From Micromonospora rifamycinica (lineage in GTDB: Bacteria > Actinomycetota > Actinomycetes > Mycobacteriales > Micromonosporaceae), in contig NZ_LT607752.1 in the NCBI RefSeq assembly GCF_900090265.1, forward strand, positions 3,348,001 through 3,412,000: a stretch of DNA of 64,000 nucleotides, read 5' to 3'. Within the stretch, counting starts at the first letter, position 1. Every line of letters begins with the position of its first letter. Under the pieces are notes generated by a model. That model was not told where the DNA came from, did not search any database, and saw only the letters and a program-made list of their open reading frames with translations. Positions 9,797 to 18,784 of this stretch are shown here, one piece after another. The translations under genes and the position numbers were made by a program.

Positions 9797-11833
9797 TCAG
9801 CCGAGCTGGGTCACCAGGTCGTCGACCGAGGTCACCGGCCGCTGGCAGACGAACCCCCGGCAGACGTACGCGGTGGGCAGCCCGTCGACCCGGGGCCGAC
9901 CGGCGAGCAGTGGCACGCCGGGCTGGTCCGGCCGGCCGGCGACCACCACCGCGCCGGGTGGGGCGTGCCGGTGCGCGGCGGCGACCAGCGGATCCCCGGC
10001 CGGGTCGTCGGTGACCACCGCGATCTCGTACGGCCCGGAGAGCAGCGCCTCACCCGCCGCCGCCGCGTACCCGGTGAACCGGGCGTGCCGGCCGACGATC
10101 GGCGCGACGGTCGACAGGGCCGCCTCGGCCGCCTCCCGGTAGCGGGTCTCCCCGGTCAGCGCCGCGTACGCGGTCAGCGCCGCCACGATCGCCGACCGGC
10201 CCGACGGGGTGGCGTTGTCGGTCGGGTCGGCCGGGCGGGCGACCAGCCGTTCGGCGTCGTCGGCGGTGTCGTAGAAGCCGCCGTCCGGGGCGGCGAACCG
10301 GGCCAGCGCGACGTCCAGCAGGCCGCCGGCCAGCTCCAGCCAGCGCCCGTCGCCGGTGAACTGGTGCAGCGCGCAGAACGCCTCGGCCACGCAGCCGTGG
10401 TCCTCCAGCACCCCGGCCGGTTCGCCGACCGTCCGGTCCCGGGAGGCGCGGCGCAGCCGGCCGTCGACCAGGTGCACGGCGGCCAGGTGCTCGGCGGCGT
10501 CCCGCAGCGCCCCGTCGGCGACGATGGCCACACCGTCCATCAGGTTGGCGTCCTCGTCGTCGGGGGCCACCAGGAGCGCGGCGACCTGGACGAACTCGAC
10601 GAGCGCGGTGATCGCCAGTCCGTTCCAGGCGGCCACCACCTTGTCGTCGCGGGCCGGTTGGGGGCGGGTGTCCCGGGCGGCGAGCAGCCGGCCCACCACA
10701 CCGCGCCAGCGGTCCCGGACCGCCGGGTCGGCGTCGTCGACGTCCCGGGCCAGCCGCAGCACGCTCGTGCCGTGCTCGAAGGTGCCCGCCTCGGTGACGT
10801 CGAACAGGTCGGCCGCCCACCGGCCGTCGTCCTCGCCGAGCACCTCGACGAGCTGGGCCGGGGTCCAGGCGTAGGTGAGGCCCTCCACCCCCTCGGTGTC
10901 GGCGTCGAGCGCGGAGGCGAAGCCGTCCCCGGGGCGGTGCAGCTCGTCGGCGAGGAACCGGGCGGTGTCCCGGGCCACCCGGCTGGCCAGCGGGTCGCCG
11001 GTGAGCCGCCACAGCTGGGTGTAGACCCGCAGCAGCAGGGCGTTGTCGTAGAGCATCTTCTCGAAGTGCGGCACCGTCCAGTGGGCGTCCACCGAGTAGC
11101 GGGCGAACCCCCCGGCGAGCTGGTCGTGCAGGCCGCCCCGGGCCATCGCCTCGGCGGTGTGCCGGACGATCTCCAGGCTGCGCGCCGAGCCGGTGCGCCG
11201 GTGGTGCCGCAGCAGGAAGAGCAGGTTCATGTGCGGCGGGAATTTCGGTGCGCCGCCGAAGCCGCCGTTGGTTTCGTCGTACTCTCGGGCCAGTTGGTCG
11301 GCGGCGGCGTCGAGCAGCTCGGCGGTGAGCGGGGCGGTGGGGCCGCCGACGGCCTGGGCGCCGCCGATCGCCTCGACCACTGCGGCGCCCTGCCGCAGCA
11401 CCGCCTCCCGCTGCTCCCGCCAGGCGGTGCCGACCGACTCCAGCAGCCGGACGAAGTTGGGCTTCGGGAAGTACGTGCCGCAGAAGAACGGGGTGCCGTC
11501 GGGGGTGGCGAAGACCGTCATCGGCCACCCGCCCTGGCCGGTCATCGCCTGGGTGGCGGTCATGTAGACGGCGTCGACGTCGGGGCGTTCCTCGCGGTCC
11601 ACCTTGATCGCCACGAAGCCGGCGTTGACCAGTGCGCCGACCGTCTCGTCCTCGAACGACTCGTGGGCCATCACGTGGCACCAGTGGCAGGCGGAATAGC
11701 CGACCGAGACGAGCACCGGGACGTCCCGCCGTTTCGCCTCGGCGAACGCCTCGTCGCACCACGGCCACCAGTCGACCGGGTTGTCGGCGTGCTGGAGCAG
11801 GTACGGCGAGGTGGCCTTGGCGAGTCGGTTCAC
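9797..11833 (-). CDS. DUF255 thioredoxin-domain protein (YyaL/SSP411 family)
   Basis: Cytosolic protein of 678 residues with an N-terminal thioredoxin-like domain followed by a large six-hairpin glycosidase-like domain, matching the usual length of this family. The diagnostic segment [14 protein letters not shown] gives a CxxC at residues 49-52. [14 protein letters not shown] and the [18 protein letters not shown] segment are also typical. Start is GTG 11833 (the protein begins [22 protein letters not shown], shown here in pieces). The biochemical role is unknown; a redox or sugar-related function is often guessed. From memory it is the counterpart of M. tuberculosis Rv1084, which also lies near mca and greA. 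Confidence 0.93.
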   Translation of the reverse strand: MNRLAKATSPYLLQHADNPVDWWPWCDEAFAEAKRRDVPVLVSVGYSACHWCHVMAHESFEDETVGALVNAGFVAIKVDREERPDVDAVYMTATQAMTGQGGWPMTVFATPDGTPFFCGTYFPKPNFVRLLESVGTAWREQREAVLRQGAAVVEAIGGAQAVGGPTAPLTAELLDAAADQLAREYDETNGGFGGAPKFPPHMNLLFLLRHHRRTGSARSLEIVRHTAEAMARGGLHDQLAGGFARYSVDAHWTVPHFEKMLYDNALLLRVYTQLWRLTGDPLASRVARDTARFLADELHRPGDGFASALDADTEGVEGLTYAWTPAQLVEVLGEDDGRWAADLFDVTEAGTFEHGTSVLRLARDVDDADPAVRDRWRGVVGRLLAARDTRPQPARDDKVVAAWNGLAITALVEFVQVAALLVAPDDEDANLMDGVAIVADGALRDAAEHLAAVHLVDGRLRRASRDRTVGEPAGVLEDHGCVAEAFCALHQFTGDGRWLELAGGLLDVALARFAAPDGGFYDTADDAERLVARPADPTDNATPSGRSAIVAALTAYAALTGETRYREAAEAALSTVAPIVGRHARFTGYAAAAGEALLSGPYEIAVVTDDPAGDPLVAAAHRHAPPGAVVVAGRPDQPGVPLLAGRPRVDGLPTAYVCRGFVCQRPVTSVDDLVTQLG

Positions 11834-11968
11834 CCGACGACCCTATCCACCCCCGGGCGCACCCGCCGGGGCAACCGTTGCGCCGACATCGGGCCTTCCC
11901 CCGTTAACATTCATCGACTTTGATCTGTTCGGGTCCGGTGATCGGCACCGGGCCGCGAGGAGGTCCCC

Positions 11969-13003
11969 ATGCGCGGTTCCCGTCTCCTGTCGGCGCTCAC
12001 CTCGGTCGCCGTGGTCGCGGCGGTGTTCGGCACCACCGGCCACGCCTCGGCCGCGGTGGACCCCGGCACCCGGGTCTCGGCGACCACCGTGGTCGGTACG
12101 CACAACGCGTACGAACGCGGCACGTACCCCTATCTGGCGCAGGCGCTCGACGCCCGCCCCGGCCTGATCGAGCTGGACGTCTGGCCGGACATCATCACCA
12201 AGCAGTGGCGGGTCAGCCACTCCAACCCGCTGGGCAACGACAACAACTGCGTCGCCGCCACCACCCCCGCGCAGCTCTACACCGGCACCCGCAACAAGAA
12301 CCTGGAGCACTGCCTGGACGACATCAGGCTCTGGTTCGACGCCCACCCCGACGCCGGCCCGCTGCAACTCAAGCTGGAGCTGAAGACCGGCTTCAGCAGC
12401 CGTACCGGACAGGGGCCGGTCCAGCTCGACGCCGTGCTCGCCGCCCGGCTCGGCAGCCGGGTGTTCCGCCCCGCCGACCTGCGCGGCGGATACGCCACCC
12501 TGGACGCCGCCGCCCGCGCGAACGCCTGGCCCACCCGGGCGCAGCTCGCCGGAAAGGTGATCGTGGAGCTGATCCCCGGCACCGTCGAGGAGGGCAACCC
12601 CACCGACACCCTGTGGACCGACATCGAGTACGCCCAGCACCTCGTCGGCCTGGCGGCGGCCGGCACCCTCGGCCAGGCACAGGCGTTCCCGGCGGTGCAC
12701 CGCGCCCAGGCCGGCGACCCGCGCAGCCGGTACGCCGACACCGGCCTGCGCCCGTGGTTCGTGCTCTTCGACGGCGACGCCAGCGCGTACGTCACCGGCG
12801 GCATCGACACGTCCTGGTACGACACCAACCACTACCTGCTGGTGATGACCGACGCGCAGAACGTCCCCCCGGCGGTCGGCAACACCGACCCGGCGGCCGC
12901 CCGTGCCCGGCTCGCCCAGCTCGCCGCCGCCCACGCCAGCGTGGCGTCCGCCGACTGGGCGGCGCTGCCGACGGTGGTCGGCGAGGTTCTTCCCCGCGGC
13001 TGA
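11969..13003 (+). CDS. secreted Ca2+-dependent PI-PLC-like phosphodiesterase
   Basis: Predicted extracellular phosphatidylinositol-specific phospholipase C of the calcium-dependent Streptomyces type. Residues 1-28 form a Sec signal peptide (Arg-containing n-region, Ala/Val core, cleavage after GHASA). The first catalytic histidine is in VVGTHNAYE, followed by ELDVW and a second histidine in VSHSNPLGNDNNC, as expected for the PLC-like TIM barrel. The LELKTGFSS stretch fits a metal or substrate site. Start ATG 11969 has GAGGAGG 7 bases upstream. 344 residues, monocistronic, divergent from the DUF255 gene with 135 bp between starts. Lipid scavenging is an inference. Confidence 0.88.
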   Translation: MRGSRLLSALTSVAVVAAVFGTTGHASAAVDPGTRVSATTVVGTHNAYERGTYPYLAQALDARPGLIELDVWPDIITKQWRVSHSNPLGNDNNCVAATTPAQLYTGTRNKNLEHCLDDIRLWFDAHPDAGPLQLKLELKTGFSSRTGQGPVQLDAVLAARLGSRVFRPADLRGGYATLDAAARANAWPTRAQLAGKVIVELIPGTVEEGNPTDTLWTDIEYAQHLVGLAAAGTLGQAQAFPAVHRAQAGDPRSRYADTGLRPWFVLFDGDASAYVTGGIDTSWYDTNHYLLVMTDAQNVPPAVGNTDPAAARARLAQLAAAHASVASADWAALPTVVGEVLPRG

Positions 13004-13063
13004 CCCACCCGCCGTCAGGTGGCCCGCGTTCCGACGGCCGGCGCGCGGGCCACCACCACCGCC

Positions 13064-13133
13064 GCACCCCCGCACCCCCGCACCCCCGCACCCCCGCACC
13101 CCCGCACCCCCGCACCCCCGCACCCCCGCACCA
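13064..13133. repeat. 9-bp GCACCCCCG tandem array
   Basis: About eight near-perfect copies of GCACCCCCG. The minus strand carries regularly spaced runs of five G, so a G-quadruplex is possible. Confidence 0.9.
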
Positions 13134-13134
13134 A

Positions 13135-13206
13135 GATCGTGCTCGATCCCTGTTGTAGTGGCCTCACATCCCTCCGAGACCACTACATCGTGGATCGAGC
13201 ACGATC
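13135..13206. repeat. nested 72-bp palindrome (REP/terminator-like)
   Basis: Perfect 15-bp outer arms at 13135-13149 and 13192-13206 (GATCGTGCTCGATCC and its complement) enclose perfect 8-bp inner arms at 13154-13161 and 13180-13187 (TGTAGTGG / CCACTACA). It lies between convergent genes. No T-run follows, so it is either a REP-type interspersed element or a factor-assisted bidirectional terminator. Confidence 0.9.
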
Positions 13207-13270
13207 ATGGATCGCTACGGGCGCCGCCACGCCCCCGGGACGGGCGGGAGGGCGGACGGGACGGGGATAA

Positions 13271-13450
13271 GACGCACGGGCGCACGCACGGACGCACGCA
13301 CGGGCGCACGCACGGGCGCACGCACGGACGCACGCACGGGCGGGCGCACGGGCGCACGCACGGACGCACGCACGGGCGGGCGCACGGGCGGGCGCACGGG
13401 CGCACGCACGGACGCACGCACGGGCGGGCGCACGGGCGGACGGGCGGACG
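13271..13450. repeat. degenerate CGCACGGG tandem array
   Basis: About 180 bp of 4/8/12-bp interleaved units built from ACGCACGG, GCGCACGC and GGCGGGCG. Purine-rich and strand-asymmetric, it opens long frames in several phases that are not genes. Confidence 0.85.
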
Positions 13451-13518
13451 GGCGGGACGGGGAAATGGCGGGTGGGAGGGGCGGGCGGGATAAGACGGGA
13501 CGAACGGGGGCGGCGGGG

Positions 13519-16050
13519 TCAGGAGGCGCCGTCGGCGCGTAGGGGGAAGACGTTCGACTCGGCGGAGTCACGCAGCGAGCCGAGCACCGCGCCGATCTTG
13601 TCGGCCGGCATCGGCTTGAAGAAGTGGTAACCCTGGGCGGCGGTGCAGCCCAGCGCCACCAGCGCGGCCCGCTGCTCGGCCGTCTCCACCCCCTCGGCGA
13701 CCACCCGCAACCCCAACTCGTGCGCCAGCCCGACGGTGGCCCGGACGATCGCCGCCGCCTCCGGCGAGTCGGCCATCCGGATCACGAAGGACCGGTCCAC
13801 CTTCAACTCGTCCACCGCGATCCGGGTCACGAAGGACAGCGACGAGAACCCGGTGCCGAAGTCGTCGACCGCCAACTGGACGCCCATCGTGCGCAGGTTC
13901 GCCAGCACCTCGTCGATCACCTCCAGCTCGCTCATCACCACCGTCTCGGTGATCTCCAGGACCAGCCGGTGCGCCGGCACCTGGTGCCGGCGCAGCGCGT
14001 CCGCGATCTCCGCCGGCAGCCGGGGGTCGAGCAGGCTGCGCGCCGAGAGGTTCACCGAGATCGGCACGTCCAGCCCGTCCCGGGCCCACCCGGCGGCCAC
14101 CGAGAGCGCCTTGTCCAGCACGTACCGGGTGAAGGTGCCGAGCTGTTCGCTGTGTTCCACCGGGCGGATGAAGTCGGCCGGGCTGAGCCAGCCCCGCCGG
14201 GGGTGCTGCCAGCGGATCAGCGCCTCCACCCCGGTCGGGGCGCCGGTGGCCAGGTCGACCGCCGGTTGCAGGGCCAGCACCAGCTGGTCCTCGGCCTGCA
14301 ACGCCTCCCGCAGCTCGGCGAGCAGGGCCAGCTGGTCGGTGCTGGCGGCGTCCCGGGCGCTGTCGTACGCGGCGACGCTGCCGCCGCCCTCCTTCGCCTG
14401 GTACATCGCGATGTCGGCCCGGCGCAGCAGCTCGGTCAGGTCGGCGGTGCCCGCCCCGGCGACCACCACCCCCACCGACACCTCGACCGACATCCGTACC
14501 CCGGCCACCTCGGTCGGCGCGGCCAGCCGCTCGGCGATCTCCCGGGCCTGCCGCAGCGCGTACGCCATCGGGGCGGCCCGGTCACCGAGCACCGGGACCG
14601 ACGTCAGCAGCAGGGCGAACTCGTCGCCACCGAGCCGGGCGAGCAGGTCACCGGAGCGGGCCAGGTCGCCCAACCGGTTGCCGGTGAGCTGGAGCAGCCG
14701 GTCACCGGCGGCGTGCCCGAGGGTGTCGTTGACCTCTTTGAACTGGTCGATGTCGAGCAGCAGCAGAGCCACCGGGTGGTCGTGGGCGAGCTGCCGCAGC
14801 GCCTGGTCACCCTTGCTCAGCAGGGCCGTCCGGTTGACCAGTCCGGTCAGCGCGTCGTGCACCGCGTCGTACGACGAGCGGGCGCTGACCAGCCGCAGCT
14901 CCCGGTGGGTCGCCGCGTCGTGCAGGGCGGCGGCCAGCGCGTCGGAGTAGGCGGCCAGCGCGTCCCGCTCCCGGTCGCCCGGCGGGCCGGCGGCGGGGAA
15001 CCGGACCCGCAACTGTCCGACCTGGACGTCGCCGACGACCAGCGCGCGGACCAGCTCGCCGGCGTCCGGGGCCGCCCCGTCGGGTGGCCCGACCTCCCGG
15101 CCCCGCACCTGACCGGAGGCGTCCCCCCGGTAGCGCCGCCACCGGCCGTCGCCCCGGGCCACGTCCACGTCCACCAGTTCGGCGCCGAACAGGGCGAGCG
15201 CGCCGGTCACCGCGGCGGTGGCCACCCCCCGCTCGTCGAGCTGGTTGAGGGCGGCGGTCGCCTCGGCGAACGCACGCCAGGTGCGTTGTTCCTGGTCGGC
15301 GCGGAGCCGGTGCCGGTAGGTCTGCTGGAGCAGCCAGAGCAGCGGGGGCAGCACCAGCAGCCAGCGGGGGTCGATCTCCAGCAGCGCCACCACGACCAGG
15401 CCGACCGCCACGTTGCCGACGAACATCAGCAACTTGCCGCGCACCGCAGCGAGCAGCGGCGGGCCGACCGCCGTGCCGTGCCGCAGGGCCAGGGCGGCCC
15501 CGCCCAGCCCGGCGGTGGTGAGCAGGTAGCCGACCGCGCCGACGACCAGGGCGGGGACGAGCGCCGGGGTGGGACCGGCCAGCAGCGGCGCACCGAGGGC
15601 GGTGGCGACGGTCACGGCGAGCGCGGTCGCCGCCGTCAGCGAGGTGGCGATCCGCACCAGCTCCAGCGGGGCACGACGGTCGGCGGCCAGCGACATCGCC
15701 GTCCAGGCCGCCCCGGTGCCGAGCAGCGCGGCGGCCGGCAACCAGCCGGCCGGGGTGAGGTGCAGACAGACGATCAGCGCCGCTTCGCCCCAGGTGAGGC
15801 TGACCATGCCGGTGGCGGTGCGGAACCTCAGCCGGGCGAGCTGGGCCACCGCGAACACGACGACGGCGATGCCGAAGCGGGCCGCCCCCGGGACCGGGTC
15901 GTCGGGCGGCAGGTCGACCGGCAGGCGCAGGCCGAGCACCACCGCCACCAACGCCGTCACCGCGACGGCGACGGTCAGCAGGCGCACCCGCCAGGGGGTG
16001 TCCGAAGGCTCAGGACCGTCGCCGGACGCGCCAGCCCTGCCGGAGTTCAC
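13519..16050 (-). CDS. membrane-bound GGDEF-EAL cyclic-di-GMP enzyme
   Basis: Membrane sensor that makes and/or degrades cyclic di-GMP. The first 270 residues or so hold about six to eight hydrophobic helices. A GAF-like linker (about 270-400) follows, then a GGDEF domain with an intact GGDEF at 474-478 and an RxxD inhibitory site RSGD at 465-468, then an EAL domain with EAL at 609-611 and the other catalytic elements present (VSVNLSARS, ITETVV, DDFGTGFSSL, KVDRSF, VAEGVET). Both domains thus look catalytically competent. Length 843 residues from GTG 16050; the frame stays open to 16131, so the start is uncertain. It lies alone between two gene-poor spaces. The signal sensed is unknown. Confidence 0.92.
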   Translation of the reverse strand: MNSGRAGASGDGPEPSDTPWRVRLLTVAVAVTALVAVVLGLRLPVDLPPDDPVPGAARFGIAVVVFAVAQLARLRFRTATGMVSLTWGEAALIVCLHLTPAGWLPAAALLGTGAAWTAMSLAADRRAPLELVRIATSLTAATALAVTVATALGAPLLAGPTPALVPALVVGAVGYLLTTAGLGGAALALRHGTAVGPPLLAAVRGKLLMFVGNVAVGLVVVALLEIDPRWLLVLPPLLWLLQQTYRHRLRADQEQRTWRAFAEATAALNQLDERGVATAAVTGALALFGAELVDVDVARGDGRWRRYRGDASGQVRGREVGPPDGAAPDAGELVRALVVGDVQVGQLRVRFPAAGPPGDRERDALAAYSDALAAALHDAATHRELRLVSARSSYDAVHDALTGLVNRTALLSKGDQALRQLAHDHPVALLLLDIDQFKEVNDTLGHAAGDRLLQLTGNRLGDLARSGDLLARLGGDEFALLLTSVPVLGDRAAPMAYALRQAREIAERLAAPTEVAGVRMSVEVSVGVVVAGAGTADLTELLRRADIAMYQAKEGGGSVAAYDSARDAASTDQLALLAELREALQAEDQLVLALQPAVDLATGAPTGVEALIRWQHPRRGWLSPADFIRPVEHSEQLGTFTRYVLDKALSVAAGWARDGLDVPISVNLSARSLLDPRLPAEIADALRRHQVPAHRLVLEITETVVMSELEVIDEVLANLRTMGVQLAVDDFGTGFSSLSFVTRIAVDELKVDRSFVIRMADSPEAAAIVRATVGLAHELGLRVVAEGVETAEQRAALVALGCTAAQGYHFFKPMPADKIGAVLGSLRDSAESNVFPLRADGAS

Positions 16051-16236
16051 CGCCCGGCTCCGTCCGCGGGGCCGTCGACGGCGCGACGGAGGAACGCGGC
16101 TGCGACGGTCATGGCACCCCCTCCCGCGCACGGCTTCAGGGACTTACGTCCCCCGGCGGAAGGCTAAGCCAATCCGGTTGACCGCAACAGGGGGCGACGA
16201 CCCGGATCGGCGTGATTCACGCGCCAGCCACCTCGG

Positions 16237-16521
16237 TCAGGGCTGCTGGTGACCACTGGACGGGTTCGGACGTGATTCCTGCCCCGGTGTCCCGTCCGGC
16301 GGACCGGGGACCGACGAATCGGTCCGATCGGTCCCGACCGGGCCGCCCGGCTCGGGGAAGCGGTCGGGCAGCCGGCGCAGCCGGGAGTTCATGTTGCGGA
16401 TCAACAGGACGGTGGCGGTGCCGAGCAGCACGATGAGGAAGAGGCCCATCGGCCCGGCCAGGCCGCCCGTGCGGGTGTCGCCGAAGTTGTTCTCGGCGAG
16501 CACCTGGACAGCGTTCAGCAT
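16237..16521 (-). CDS. small single-pass membrane protein (Rv1083-like position)
   Basis: 94 residues: a short N-terminus, one strong transmembrane segment (about residues 24-42, GPMGLFLIVLLGTATVLLI), then a basic stretch (RNMNSRLRRLPDRF) and a Pro/Gly-rich tail predicted cytoplasmic. It lies 49 bp downstream of mca on the same strand. In M. tuberculosis a small hydrophobic gene (Rv1083) also flanks mca, so the linkage is conserved and suggests it is a real gene. Function unknown. ATG 16521 is the only good start. Confidence 0.8.
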   Translation of the reverse strand: MLNAVQVLAENNFGDTRTGGLAGPMGLFLIVLLGTATVLLIRNMNSRLRRLPDRFPEPGGPVGTDRTDSSVPGPPDGTPGQESRPNPSSGHQQP

Positions 16522-16570
16522 GGTATGTCTCCGATGTGCGGTGGAGTCTCAGCGTAGCCCCGGGCAGTGG

Positions 16571-17452
16571 TCACCCGGCATGGGCGGCCTCCCGCACCCC
16601 GGCGAACAGGTCGGACTCCGGCAGCGGGGACTCGACCATCGAGCGGGCCAGCTGGAAATCCTCGGTCGGCCAGGCGTGCTGCTGGAGCTCCATCGGCATC
16701 TGGAACCAGAAGCCGTCCGGGTCGACCTGGGTGGCGTGCGCCCGCAGCGCGTCGTCGCGGACCGGGAAGTACTCCGCGCACTCCACCCGGGTGGTGATCC
16801 GCGTGCCCTTGTCCGGCCGCTCGTCCCAGCGCTTGAGCCAGTCCTCGTACGGCGAGGGCAGGCCCGCCGCGAGCATGCCCTCGTGCAGGGCCAGGAACTT
16901 GCCCCGGGAGAAGCCGATGTCGTAGTAGAGCTTCAGCGGCTGCCACGGGGTGCCCAGTTCCGGGTAGCGGGCCGGGTCGCCAGCCGCCTCGAACGCGGCC
17001 ATGCTGATCTTGTGGCACATGATGTGGTCGGGGTGCGGGTAGCCGCCCTCCTCGTCGTAGGTGGTGACCACGTGCGGGCGGAACTCCCGCATCAGCTTGA
17101 CCAGCGGCCCGGCCGCCACGTCGACGTCCTGGAGGGCGAAGCACCCCTCGGGCAGCGGCGGCAGCGGGTCACCCTCGGGCAGACCCGAGTCGACGAAACC
17201 CAGCCAGGCCTGCTCGACGCCGAGAATCGCCCGGGCGGCGTCCATCTCGGCCCGGCGGATCTCGCCGATGTTCGCCCACACGTCGGGGCGGTCCAGCTTG
17301 GGGTTGAGCACGCTGCCCCGTTCGCCCCCGGTGCACGTCACGACCAGCACGTCCACCCCCTCGGCGACGTACTTCGCCATGGTGGCGGCACCCTTGCTGG
17401 ACTCGTCGTCCGGGTGTGCGTGCACGGCCATGAGACGCAGCTTCTCTGCCAA
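16571..17452 (-). CDS. mca: mycothiol S-conjugate amidase
   Basis: Zinc amidase that cleaves mycothiol S-conjugates to GlcN-inositol and a mercapturic acid, detoxifying electrophiles. LmbE/PIG-L fold with the metal site [10 protein letters not shown] (His13, Asp16) and the second ligand motif YPHPDH. Start chosen at TTG 17452: GAGGAG lies 8 bases upstream and the product is 293 residues, close to the 288 of M. tuberculosis Mca; ATG 17431 would give a shorter N-terminus. It is divergent from the DUF4307 gene (179 bp between starts). Presence of mca implies a mycothiol-producing actinobacterium. MshB, its paralogue, is a weaker alternative given the length and neighbours. Confidence 0.94.
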   Translation of the reverse strand: MAEKLRLMAVHAHPDDESSKGAATMAKYVAEGVDVLVVTCTGGERGSVLNPKLDRPDVWANIGEIRRAEMDAARAILGVEQAWLGFVDSGLPEGDPLPPLPEGCFALQDVDVAAGPLVKLMREFRPHVVTTYDEEGGYPHPDHIMCHKISMAAFEAAGDPARYPELGTPWQPLKLYYDIGFSRGKFLALHEGMLAAGLPSPYEDWLKRWDERPDKGTRITTRVECAEYFPVRDDALRAHATQVDPDGFWFQMPMELQQHAWPTEDFQLARSMVESPLPESDLFAGVREAAHAG

Positions 17453-17631
17453 CGTGGGCGCTCCTCGTCTGTGCCCGTCGGCGGCCCGGTCCGGGTCGCT
17501 CGCCTGACCTGCCGCGGTGACCTGCCGGCACGGCTGCCGACCTGCCACACCGGGCTCGGTCCCGGACTGGGAAGATGGACCCTGACATTCTTGCCGATGC
17601 CGCCGACAACAACGCCAGGAGATACCCGCCG

Positions 17632-18066
17632 GTGACCGAGACGCACGCCACAATTCCCGGGGCCGCGCCGGTCTTCCCGCCCGGCCGGTACGGACGCCGG
17701 CGCGAGCCCGAGCGCCGCCGACCGCTGCTGCGCTGGCTGCTGGCGGCCGTGCTGATCACCGGGTTGGTGCTCGCCGCGACCCAGCTCTACCAGCGGTACG
17801 GCGACCCGGAGTACAAGCCCGAGGTGATCACCTACACCGGGATCACCGACACCGGGGTGCAGGTCGACTTCCGGGTGACCGTGCCGCCGGGCGGCTCGGC
17901 GGTGTGCCTGGTGCGGGCCCGCTCCCACGACGGGGCCGAGGTGGGCCACGAGGAGGTGACCGTGACCGCGGCCCCCGGCCAGCGGCACGTCACCGCCCGG
18001 CACCGGCTCACCACCACCGGACGCCCGTTCATCGGCGAGGTGGTCCGCTGCCGCCCGGCCGGCTGA
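17632..18066 (+). CDS. DUF4307 membrane-anchored protein
   Basis: 144-residue protein with a basic cytoplasmic N-terminus ([13 protein letters not shown]), one transmembrane helix (about residues 33-50) and an extracytoplasmic domain of beta character ending in [10 protein letters not shown]. These features and the gene order fit the actinobacterial DUF4307 family (M. tuberculosis Rv1081c between greA and mca). Start GTG 17632 has AGGAGA 9 bases upstream. Function unknown. Single cysteines at about residues 88 and 140 could form a disulfide outside the cell. Confidence 0.88.
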   Translation: MTETHATIPGAAPVFPPGRYGRRREPERRRPLLRWLLAAVLITGLVLAATQLYQRYGDPEYKPEVITYTGITDTGVQVDFRVTVPPGGSAVCLVRARSHDGAEVGHEEVTVTAAPGQRHVTARHRLTTTGRPFIGEVVRCRPAG

Positions 18067-18209
18067 ACCGCCGGCCGGCAGCGGCGGTCCGAGCGGCGAC
18101 GGCCGCGCCGGTCCCCCGAGCGAGTGATCGACCACGCCCGGTGGGTGCGCTCCACTGGTAGGTTGGTAAGTCACCTGTCAGCCAGTCCGCACATCCGAGG
18201 AGTACGCCT

Positions 18210-18710
18210 GTGTCCATCAATGACAACAAGGCGCCCGCCACCTGGCTGTCCCAGGACGCGCACGACCGCCTCCAGGCCGAGCTCGACGAGCTGATCGCCA
18301 ACCGCGCGGTCATCGCCGCCGAGATCAACGCCCGGCGGGAAGAGGGCGACCTGCGGGAGAACGGCGGCTACCACGCTGCCCGCGAGGAGCAGGGCAAGGC
18401 CGAGGGCCGGATCCTCTACCTCAAGGAGTTGCTGCGTACCGCCCAGGTCGGCGAGGCGCCGACCGCCGACGTGGTGGCACCGGGCATGGTAGTGACGATC
18501 TACTTCGACGACGACGAGAACGACACCGAGACGTTCCTGCTCGGCTCGCGGGAGATCGCCGCCACCACCGAGCTGACGGTCTACAGCCCGGAGGCGGCGC
18601 TCGGCCAGGCCATCCTCGGCGGCCGTCCCGGTCAGGCCTGCACCTACACCGCGCCCAGCGGCGCGGACATCAAGGTGACCATCGTCAGCTTCGAGCCCTT
18701 CTCCGGCTGA
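18210..18710 (+). CDS. greA: transcription elongation factor GreA
   Basis: Binds the RNA polymerase secondary channel and stimulates cleavage of backtracked RNA. The N-terminal antiparallel coiled coil carries the acidic tip segment EEGDLRENGGYHAAREEQ, and the C-terminal FKBP-like domain runs from about residue 85 (VVTIYFDDDEN to the ILGGRPGQACTY segment). The 166-residue length is typical of actinobacterial GreA. Start GTG 18210 is preceded by GAGGAG. It is convergent with ilvA, and a hairpin terminator lies between them. Confidence 0.95.
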   Translation: MSINDNKAPATWLSQDAHDRLQAELDELIANRAVIAAEINARREEGDLRENGGYHAAREEQGKAEGRILYLKELLRTAQVGEAPTADVVAPGMVVTIYFDDDENDTETFLLGSREIAATTELTVYSPEAALGQAILGGRPGQACTYTAPSGADIKVTIVSFEPFSG

Positions 18711-18718
18711 GCCGTCGC

Positions 18719-18745
18719 GCCGCCGGGTCCGCGCGACCCGGCGGC
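18719..18745 (+). terminator. terminator between greA and ilvA
   Basis: Perfect 11-bp stem (GCCGCCGGGTC / GACCCGGCGGC) with a 5-nt loop, 8 bp after the greA stop and 40 bp from the convergent ilvA stop. No T-run. Confidence 0.7.
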
Positions 18746-18784
18746 AGCTGCTCGCGTACCCCCGGAGCGGGGCACCCACCGGTG

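Larger units (their letters stand above)
13004..13518. other. 515-bp gene-free repeat-rich intergenic region
   Basis: No coding gene is supported. It contains, in order, a GCACCCCCG 9-bp array, a long nested palindrome and a degenerate CGCACGGG-type array, each listed separately. Open frames here are artefacts of the repeats (poly Arg-Pro or Thr-His-Gly). Both flanking genes end here (PLC from the left, GGDEF-EAL from the right), so it is a convergent terminator region. Confidence 0.85.

Noticed and set aside
13064..13571. Frames rich in Arg-Pro, Pro-Ala-Pro-His or Thr-His-Gly in the PLC/GGDEF-EAL intergenic space
   Set aside because: Pure products of 8-9-bp DNA arrays, with no ribosome sites or natural composition.
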